From the NCBI GenBank assembly GCA_038501195.1, contig JBBPUQ010000001.1, positions 3,658,001 through 3,722,000 on the forward strand: 64,000 nucleotides of DNA, in the 5' to 3' direction. Each line of letters begins with the position of its first letter. The first letter of the stretch is position 1. Source of the DNA: Nemania diffusa. Taxonomy: Eukaryota > Ascomycota > Sordariomycetes > Xylariales > Xylariaceae. The notes below the pieces were generated by a model. That model made no database searches. It saw nothing but the letters and a program-made list of their open reading frames with translations, and was not told where the DNA came from. Of this stretch, positions 56,957 through 64,000 are shown piece by piece. A program made the translations under genes and the position numbers.

Positions 56957-57549
56957 GTAGAACCACAACGTGTCAAGCATCGAGTATCAGATCCGGAACG
57001 TGTTATATTCCGTCTCGTATGCGACCCTAACAACGATGAACGGCCAGACTCTTTGCGCTATAAAACCAAGGGCAAAGCTCGGAGCTTTCGGCCTATTCGT
57101 GTTGGTTTACCTCATCGTGTACTAAATGGCCCTCTCTCCGTCTATGACTTAGGCTTTGAGGTGAAGGAAGTCCCGCCAGGTAGAATTATGTTTGTTGCAT
57201 TTGGTCGGCAAGCCTACCGTCTTGCGACAAGCGAGCGGACCCCGGTCGTTAAGAATGAGTCGACCCCGGGTCTAGGTGCCACTGTTTCTATTATGGCTAG
57301 TATGGCTATTATACGGGAGAGCTTCAAGCTTGGGCTTAGCTGCTACCAAATTGACGACCAAAGCAACAAGCTCAAGCACCCATTGGATGAAAGGTGGGAG
57401 CTGACATTAGGACCGACCCTGCTAGTAAACTCTTAACTGTGGATGAAGTCAAGCAGTTGTTAGTCTGGTGTGTAAATTGCCAAGAGTTGACCCGGCTGGC
57501 TTACACGTGCCCCAGCTGTCTGGGCTACCATCTTTGTGATGGATGCTAA
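56957..57549 (+). pseudogene. frameshifted gene with C-terminal Cys cluster, unknown family
   Basis: The plus frame reads VEPQRVKHRVSDPERVIFRL, then PDSLRYKTKGKARSF, YDLGFEVKEVPPGRIMFVAF and HPLDERWELTL, and stops at 57436. The next frame continues without a gap: DPASKLLTVDEVKQLLVWCV and then CQELTRLAYTCPSCLGYHLC, to a stop at 57549. The final C-x2-C, C-x2-C and C-x2-C spacing looks like a small zinc-binding module (ZZ- or RING-like). A one-base shift near 57400 joins the two parts. I do not recognise the family. It could be a pseudogene or contain an unseen intron. Confidence 0.45.
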
Positions 57550-58059
57550 TTACGATAATAACCCCGACGAAGCTCCTCACCATGGCCACGGAAACTTTCT
57601 TTAAACACTTATAGATACTGATGGATATTATTAAACAAACGCGAGTTTCTCCTGACGTTAACATACTTGGTGTGACTTTTCTTTTATATAAGTGTTTTAA
57701 CGTTCGTACTGTTTCTGGGGCCTGCAAACCGAAGGCATAGAATAGGACCCAGATAAGCCTTATGTATGTATTCTGTACGCATAAAAGTGGGATAGTGTTA
57801 GCTACTAGGTATCCTGCAGACCTGTAGGTACATAAGTGATGCGGATCTCCCGTTCTGATCCCCGCTGGGGTTACCACGCTTGCCAAATTGTAGTAGTACG
57901 ATCAGCCTCAATCCATTTACGGTAATTACCCCACCTACCTGCATACATTTAAGTACTGTCTTCAATTGTTGCTTTTTCTTTCGCGTTTTACCGACTTCAA
58001 CTACACATAACAGAGCATCACCAGCCGACCGGATCTCCGTGTCCTGTTGCTTCTTCATC
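57550..58059. other. upstream region of the PD-(D/E)XK gene
   Basis: No gene seen. Minus ORF 57449-57886 has no recognisable features. Confidence 0.4.
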
Positions 58060-59514
58060 ATGTCTCCTCTATCGGTTCATAGATGGATTGAATCCTTGGA
58101 ACCTAGACCCATTAAACGCAGGCGTTGTGATCTCGACGACAACCGCGACGCTTCTGACGACGACTTTACCCATCCGTATAACACCCCGAACACCCCCTCG
58201 CCGACCGACAGCAACATCGACATGCCGAGAAACACGAGAGGGCGGAAAAGAGCGGGAGATGCATTGGGCGATGATGATGATCTGGCCAGCTCGATTCCAA
58301 GCAACACACCCCAGCTTCTCCAGGACACCACTCCTAAGCTTCTTCCTACTCTACCCAAACCCTCCTCTTCTACGTCATCTTCCAAACGCCTAAGGTCAAC
58401 AAGTCCAATAAAATCCCGACTTGACCTGCAGTTGCTTGAAAAGCCGGTACAGATCAGGGGGGTAGAAGGGGATATCACAGGTGGTTTGCCTGCCGACATA
58501 CAGTCCTTGTATAGTCAACTTCAAGCTGCCGGTCAGTTCCAAGCTTCTGTTGTACCAGTTGAGGTGCGCTCGAAGGTCCTTGACCAAACGTCGGCCGATT
58601 CCGGGCTAGGAACGGCTGCACCAGACCCTGTAAAGACTGCTGCAGCGGAGGCAGTCCTCTCGAGAATACGTGAGATACTCCACGAGGCAGTACTCTCCAC
58701 CGACCAGCAGCGGCACGAATGTGGTTGGAACAATCTCGTACACACCCCGCTCCTCAAACTTGCATTCAACTCACAACTGGAGATATCCAAACCAGGTATT
58801 GTATCAGTTCGTTTCGAGCCTATTAAGTCTATCTCTATCGCACGCGACTCGGTCCCACGCCTACAGACATCAGGTACGGACGGTGATATCGGCTCTGTCT
58901 TAGCTTGGTCGCTGTCACACGAAAGCACGGATACAAGCCAATCAAGCGATTTTAATCCTGCACAGATACGGACTAGTAGCGATAATAGAAAGGTTGACTA
59001 CGTAGCAGTCCTCGATATTGCCGATAATACTCTACTAAAACAAACTATCGGTCGTCTTATTGTGTCCCACCGGGACAGGACCCAGCCGCATGTTAATCAA
59101 ACACTATATCCTTCAATATCTCACAGTCCTATTGGCTTATATATTGAAACCAAAACTACATCGGTATCACGAGACCCTCTACTGCAGCTGAGCATATGGG
59201 TCGCCGCTTGGCATAAGCGTATGACCGAGCTCCGCGCATTACGCCTAAAACAACATGGGCTAGTCGGTGCACCAACCCCAAGCAATCCCCGTCTCGTATC
59301 GGTTCCTCTGATTGTAGTCACGGGCCACGACTGGGACGCATATTTGGCTTGCGATGAAGGTAACTCGATTAGAATACGTGGCCCTCTGCGTATTGGCGGA
59401 ACTTTGACGGTCCTACAAATATACGCGTTACTAGCGTCTCTAACCGCCATTAGAGACTGGATGAAGACAACATACTTCAAAAGTATTGCAGAATGGTTTG
59501 TATGTGAGTCGTAA
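58060..59514 (+). CDS. PD-(D/E)XK nuclease-like protein (fungal family)
   Basis: 484 residues from ATG 58060 (MSPLSVHRWIESLEPRPIKR); the upstream in-frame ORF from 57880 is Cys/Phe-rich and looks like 5' UTR. The N-terminal 190 residues are disordered with a basic KRRR patch. The C-terminal domain begins AAAEAVLSRIREILHEAV and shows CGWNNLVHTPLLKLAF. The nuclease motif is VDYVAVLD (D313) followed by PIGLYIETKT (E363, K365). It ends LPL-type strands VPLIVVTGHDWDAYLACD and LQIYALLASLTAIRDW. This matches the fungal PD-(D/E)XK nuclease-like family, which occurs in many copies in filamentous fungi and is not functionally understood. The Asp, Glu and Lys of the motif are all present. Confidence 0.85.
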   Translation: MSPLSVHRWIESLEPRPIKRRRCDLDDNRDASDDDFTHPYNTPNTPSPTDSNIDMPRNTRGRKRAGDALGDDDDLASSIPSNTPQLLQDTTPKLLPTLPKPSSSTSSSKRLRSTSPIKSRLDLQLLEKPVQIRGVEGDITGGLPADIQSLYSQLQAAGQFQASVVPVEVRSKVLDQTSADSGLGTAAPDPVKTAAAEAVLSRIREILHEAVLSTDQQRHECGWNNLVHTPLLKLAFNSQLEISKPGIVSVRFEPIKSISIARDSVPRLQTSGTDGDIGSVLAWSLSHESTDTSQSSDFNPAQIRTSSDNRKVDYVAVLDIADNTLLKQTIGRLIVSHRDRTQPHVNQTLYPSISHSPIGLYIETKTTSVSRDPLLQLSIWVAAWHKRMTELRALRLKQHGLVGAPTPSNPRLVSVPLIVVTGHDWDAYLACDEGNSIRIRGPLRIGGTLTVLQIYALLASLTAIRDWMKTTYFKSIAEWFVCES

Positions 59515-60371
59515 CACTGACAGGCTAGACAGTAACAAGCTAGATCCTCTGCTTTATATCGTGCGGATAGAAAACTAGTCAGCTTCTTTTATTACTGGTT
59601 ACTTGAAACGTATAGTGTAGTTACAAATACGATTCAACCCTCCCTAATTCGTTCGGTGTCACTGCCATTAAGTGTAGATTCAACTAAAAGCGCACACTCC
59701 TAGGTCCCCACGAACCCCGGACGTGCTTGGTAACCTTCTTTTGTACACGACCTTCCCTCGTCTGTGTTGGACCCAAGGACTTCCCTACCGCGCGGCTTCG
59801 AGTTGTACCAAGTTCAACAATTAGTTGCTTCCGGTTGTGTCTGACGGGTGCAACCGTCCCAGACAGCGCACTTCGCCGACGAGACCACAGAAGCTCCTAA
59901 ACTTACGACATGGCAGCAGCTTTTGCTACTAATCCCCGGGCAAGAGCTGTCAAGTGTCCTCACGGACGAGCAATTTCATACGTATCAATAGACGCCTAGC
60001 GCCTCCCTAGACCACCCGATGAGCTGCTTGAACATCGCTCCCATCTTCACTGACGGCAAGGCAGAGGTTGACAAGGACATGAGTTATATGGTCGACCTGC
60101 TCTTCAGCGAGATTCTTTCTCACAGCTCCCCAACGCCAACACCAACGCCCACGCTATCGGATAGGGAACTACTTACGCCGACAAGTCTAGCCAAACTAAT
60201 CAACACTTCACAAGGCCAAACTATTACTAAGTCGCCAAAACAGACGTCGCCGGTACTAGTATTGCCTATACTGAACCAGCCTACAGCAGTACGACCTCGA
60301 TCTTAGTCGAGGGGTATGCACTCCCAAACTGCACTGCTGATTCGGAAGAACACGATGGTCACTTTACCGGC
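59515..60371. other. spacer with a possible upstream ORF
   Basis: A plus ORF at 60019-60306 (MSCLNIAPIFTDGKAEVDKD) has a Thr/Pro run and no known domain. From about 60240 another frame stays open into the coiled-coil ORF that follows, so these may be parts of one broken or spliced gene. Confidence 0.35.
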
Positions 60372-60800
60372 ATGACGTCTAGGCGAGGAGCGAAGCAGCT
60401 GTGTGATTTTACTGGACCGCCGTCAAAGAGGGTGAGGATCGGAGATATGACCCGAGAGGAACTAGCAACAGAGCTACAGGCCGGTAGCAGCCACCTAACG
60501 GAATTCTTAGCCGAACGGAGAGTAGAGGATGAGGCTCGTATTGAAAAACTAATGCAGGCTTTCAGGACTGACGTGATAGCACAGGTCCAAGATATGAATG
60601 CTTGGCTGCTTCAAGAACTTAAGAACAGCAAAACAGAGCTCGAGGGCCGGATTACTAGCCTAACATATGCAACAGTGCAGCAGTCCGAGGACGCCAGACA
60701 CGAAATTGCGGCGCTCAAAGCAGCGCTGGTCAAAGAACCCATGCCCGGAGAGACGGGATATCTTGAACGACATTGCCCTACACCCGCAGGATTGGATTAG
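60372..60800 (+). CDS. hypothetical coiled-coil protein
   Basis: 142 residues from ATG 60372 (MTSRRGAKQLCDFTGPPSKR), with a basic nuclear-type start and then a long heptad-like helix (MTREELATELQAG, EDEARIEKLMQAFRTDVIAQ, LLQELKNSKTELEGRITSL). No family recognised. The frame is open for about 130 bp upstream of the ATG. It follows the PD-(D/E)XK gene in the same orientation; a functional link is unproven. Confidence 0.4.
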   Translation: MTSRRGAKQLCDFTGPPSKRVRIGDMTREELATELQAGSSHLTEFLAERRVEDEARIEKLMQAFRTDVIAQVQDMNAWLLQELKNSKTELEGRITSLTYATVQQSEDARHEIAALKAALVKEPMPGETGYLERHCPTPAGLD

Positions 60801-61425
60801 AGGGCCTATGAATCGTTCTCCTTCCGTGGTGCCAGCTTTTATATTGCCTGCCTTGGTAACCCCTCTGGTGGTGTGAGTGCCGCCCAAGACGTTTTCCAGG
60901 CAACCAGATTCGAGTTTCCTGCTCTGCCCCAGAAACATCTTATTGCCGCGTTGAAGCATGTTCATATTCTTATGTATAATCGACCCTTCAGTCGCATTAG
61001 TGACTAAAAACAGGATCGATAGTTCTACGTTATCGGGTGTTTAATTTAGCAGTCCGTATATTAATAAACTGCAGTGTCAATAATTCTAACGACCTACTAT
61101 ACCCCAAGACCTCTACTTTGTAATGATAATATTATATTCTGCGTTTGCAGACTCGGTTTTAGCATGGGAGCTGGTACTTATTAGCTGCTTATAAATACAA
61201 GGAAGGTAGCGCTGTGGCTGGAGCAAGCGTGGGTCACTAGGCCAAATATGGGAATCGTTGGACAGGGGGTCTTTCCCATTTATGGCAGGGCAAGGACCAC
61301 TAAAATATATGCATCATGATCATCCACTATTGTACAATAATTGAATGATGACTCGCATTACCTATATTCTTTGATGTGCATACTATAATCTTCGCCGGGT
61401 TCCCTTGATTTTAGGGGCGTATTTT
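60801..61425. other. spacer, no gene seen
   Basis: 3' flank of the coiled-coil ORF and of the SDR gene. AT-rich at 61000-61200. Confidence 0.45.
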
Positions 61426-62680
61426 TCACAAACCATTGACCCCCAACTTTAGGAAAGTTGGGTCTTTATCAATTCGCTTCCTGAGGTTCCCGTTCTTAAG
61501 TTGCTCTACATCCCACGACGCCCAAACGAAGCGGCCATGCAGGAACTGGGCTTCGGGCGAGGCAGCCCATACAGCGAAGTGGCTAGGCAAGTCAACTAAG
61601 ATGTTCCAAGTCAGCCTTTCTCCCACTCCGAGGCCACGAGTGGCCCCGTATTGGCCATATCAAAGCCGAACGATTGAGGAAGGCATTCGGGACAAACAAC
61701 TTACTATGGTCCCAAGGAAGCGAATCCTCAGTCCAGCCGGAACCCTTAGCCGAAGCGGTGAAGATGGCTCCTGGATGGAAACTAACGATCTGCATATCAT
61801 TCGGCGGGGTGTCCTGCGCGATCAGCTGCAGTGTCAACTGGCCCGCGTGTTTCGTTAATCCGTACGACAGATATTCCTGTCCCAAGGTAGTAAATGCATG
61901 GATCGAAGCGGTGGAGACGTGCACGAGGTTCTGCACGGGTATATCAGGATCAGTCAGCCACCTACTACGCCTACCAGACGAACACATTGCCTAACCCGAG
62001 GTGTTGAAATCGGGATTGTGAGATATCAGAGCTATTTGAAGTGATCGAAGAACTAGTACTATTGAAGGGTGCTGTGGCTACTATGGTATACATTAGGCAG
62101 TGTAAGGGGTTTATGAGCCACCCGATTTCAACACTAGGGGAGCCAAGGAAAGCAGGAAAGGGGAAGAGGGACTCACCTTGGTCTCGGACGCGCCCTTGCC
62201 CTCCTGCTTGTAGAAGTGCTCGGTGAGCTGCAGCTGCGCGCGCACGTTCTCGTCGTAGGCGCGCCAGATGGCGGCGGTACCGACGTCGAGCAGGGGGCGC
62301 GGGGCGGAGAAGCCGGCGGCGTTGAGTACGAGGACGTCGGCGACGGTGCCGGCGGTGCGGAGGCGGCCCCAGAGTGCATCGACGGCCGCCATGGAGGCGA
62401 TGTCGCAGGGGATGCCCTCGACGACGACGGAGCCCACGGGCGCGGCCTCCGCGGCGAGGCGCTCCGCCGCGGCGGCGAGGACGTCTGCCCGGCGGCCGAG
62501 GATGATGACGCGCGCGGCCGAGGCCTGCACGAAGCCCTGCGCGATCCCGTAGCCGATGCCAGAGCCGCCGCCGGTGATCACGACCGTGCGCCCGGCTTGG
62601 GACAACTCGGGCCGCAGGGGACTGATGGCGGCGTAGGAACCTTTGTGGATTAGGTCCGTGAGGGCGTATTGTTCGAACAT
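61426..62680 (-). CDS. short-chain dehydrogenase/reductase (SDR)
   Basis: Exons are 62680-62177, 61990-61705 and 61595-61426 (introns 186 and 109 bp), giving 319 residues. The NAD(P)-binding motif TGGGSGIGYGIA lies at residues 36-47, then NAAG (LVLNAAG), a Ser in LVHVSTAS (about 194), and the catalytic YGLTK (Y211, K215). It ends ASWDVEQLKNGNLRKRID and LKLGVNGL, a common tail of fungal SDRs. Exon 1 is very GC-rich. Exon 2 begins with an unusual insert, AMCSSGRRSRW, before LTDPDIP; it is required to keep the frame with the acceptor at 61991. The first intron contains a 134-bp fold-back sequence (see separate entry). Substrate unknown. Confidence 0.85.
62001..62134. mobile_element. fold-back insertion inside SDR intron 1
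   Basis: A perfect 14-bp inverted repeat (GTGTTGAAATCGGG at 62001-62014 and CCCGATTTCAACAC at 62121-62134) bounds a 134-bp segment without coding capacity. Removing it leaves an intron of 52 bp, the usual size in this genome. No clear target-site duplication was seen. Confidence 0.6.
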
Positions 62681-63719
62681 GGCGTCAAGTTAAAAGTGCG
62701 TCTCGCAACGTCGGATGTTGTTTTATACTTCTTTTATAGTTCTTCTATAAAAGCGGTTGTCTTCTATGAGAGCTAGATGTTTCCTAGGAGATGGTAATGT
62801 AGAGATCAGACAAAGAAACACGCCTACATAAGACATTGTGTCTTTATATATACCATTGTCATTCAAGCGCCGTCTTTCGCAATACTTACACCCACGGTAA
62901 CACCCCTTGCTTGATAGGAGACCAAGCCCGCCCCTTAAGCAATTCGGGTTTTTGGGAAAATATGGGGGCATAATCCCGCCCAACTCATCCTTTAGCGACT
63001 CATCCCCTACAGCTAAAAAGCATCAGATCGAGGTACTGTGCCATAGGTAATGGAGCGGATGGCTTAGCGGAGGGTGGGTGCAGTACGGTGGGTGAATGCC
63101 TAGATAACCTATCGAAAGTATAGGGTTTAATCCAAGATTCATATTCATAGACAGAATAGTCTATCTAATCTACGGGAACAAGCTCCTTTCGTGAGAGCAC
63201 ATACCACGCGGCTCGTATCTAAGGGGCCAAAATCCAACATCTCCCCACCCCCGCCGTAAATAATCTCCACTTTTGTCCGACCTGTCTTCCGATGATAGAA
63301 TCAGCAACTATACCTAATTCTCACAACGACCCCGTTTCTTTTAACTCTGTCCCACTAACCATCGAAATAGTAGTGGCGCAGCTTTCTAGCGCAGACAGAG
63401 GCGAGCTTTCAAAGTCTCACGTAATATTTTTAGGTTATTTAGAAGTGCTGACGGCCTTCCAGGGAAGTTAAAATGCATTATTCACAGCTAGAGTGTAGTG
63501 CCAAAGTTGCGACAGCTTTCCCGTCTACCTGTTGAAGCAAAGATAAATGCGCGGCTTTCTCACAACCTAAATATTTTAAGATATAATTTCGTTACTTTTG
63601 AAGATATAGCTAATTCTGTTTTGCTAAAAAAAACTAAAGCACATAAAGTCCTTTTTATGTTTAAACATTGGTTATAAATAAAATTAAATTTGTTAAAATA
63701 CTAGTGTTAGTTACAACTA
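62681..63719. other. spacer, no gene seen
   Basis: Upstream of the SDR gene. The right half (63400-63719) is AT-rich. Minus ORF 62723-62983 has no recognisable domain. After MITE 4 the last 129 bp (63872-64000) also hold nothing recognisable. Confidence 0.4.
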
Positions 63720-63871
63720 TCCCTTTGGGTGCCTTTTCGGCACTAATACATACATGTATTAGATTAACCCAATCAGATGTTTCTTTAAGCATCATATTTT
63801 TCCCCGATTGGTGCATCTGAGTCCGCTTTTCCGCTTTTCCTGTACTGGTGCCGAAAAGGCACCCAAAGGGA
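63720..63871. mobile_element. MITE 4: intact member of the TCCCTTT family
   Basis: Perfect 24-bp inverted ends beginning TCCCTTTGGGTGCCTTTTCG, flanked by TA (63718-63719 and 63872-63873). Its outer right end matches MITE 3 (GGCACCxAAAGGGA). The interior keeps a TTTTCCTGTACTGGTGCC block like those of MITEs 1 and 3. 152 bp, non-coding. Confidence 0.9.
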
Positions 63872-64000
63872 TATGTTGTAGTTTATATGTTGCAGTACTT
63901 GCACTGCAGTTATATAAACAGATATATATAGTCACGTAAGCAGGCACTTACTTCGCACGCTAGCAGAAATTTTATATAAACAAACTTTTTTGAAAATTAA

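Noticed and set aside
63050..63140. tRNA-like A box (TGGCTTAGCGG) and B-box-like GGTTTAATCC
   Set aside because: No acceptor stem pairing (the seven bases before the A box do not match the 3' side), no T-arm stem and no plausible anticodon arm.
1..64000. CRISPR arrays, rRNA, bacterial operons or riboswitches
   Set aside because: None seen; the window is eukaryotic nuclear DNA with spliced genes.

Overview
This window looks like nuclear DNA of a filamentous ascomycete (Pezizomycotina, most likely a Sordariomycete; the exact genus cannot be read from sequence alone). The reasons are short introns (mostly 40-90 bp, GTRNGT donor, CTRAC-like branch, YAG acceptor), long gene-free spacers, and the protein set: a fungal NLR, a fungal PD-(D/E)XK family, Ssr4, Dep1/Sds3, Nop12, Coa3 and DGAT2. 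Gene models below were rebuilt by hand: each multi-exon model was checked so that phases match at every junction and the total length is a multiple of three. Several genes are visible only after splicing.

Layout. 0-6 kb: the 5' end of the polyadenylation factor Pta1 (-), a small three-exon Coa3 (+), and the Sin3-HDAC subunit Dep1/Sds3 (-). 6.4-14 kb is accessory: a TA-flanked MITE, an aminoglycoside-phosphotransferase-like kinase (-), an eight-exon NLR with an N-terminal alpha/beta-hydrolase, a central NB-ARC and C-terminal TPRs (-), and two gene relics (CorA-like transporter, maltase tail). 14.9-22.6 kb: Nop12 (+), a GPI-anchored Ala/Ser-rich secreted protein with a recurring LPG motif (-), and the SWI/SNF-RSC subunit Ssr4 (-). 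22.6-27 kb is nearly empty. 27-49.5 kb is mostly housekeeping: 6-phosphogluconate dehydrogenase (-), an RBM42-like RRM protein (+), an SLC35C2-like transporter (-), DGAT2 (-), a PI-PLC-like phosphodiesterase (-), a SET-domain protein (-), an uncharacterised probable mitochondrial protein (+), and the mRNA-export adaptor Yra1/ALY with eight exons (+). 50.4-55 kb: a GC-rich 6PGDH-like reductase (-), two fold-back elements and a cytochrome P450 (+). 55.8-64 kb is again accessory: a broken DUF3435 tyrosine-recombinase-like gene, a frameshifted Cys-cluster gene, an intact PD-(D/E)XK-like protein, a coiled-coil ORF, a short-chain dehydrogenase whose intron carries a fold-back insertion, and another MITE.

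The main themes are a conserved RNA/chromatin/lipid housekeeping backbone interrupted by two variable segments (6-14 kb and 52-64 kb). The variable segments hold the NLR, gene relics, recombinase remnants and most copies of one MITE family. The most notable items are the hydrolase-NB-ARC-TPR receptor, the MITE family with TCCCTTT termini, the decayed DUF3435/PD-(D/E)XK neighbourhood, the micro-exon-rich Yra1 gene, and the many palindromic CCTAGGTA islands between genes.
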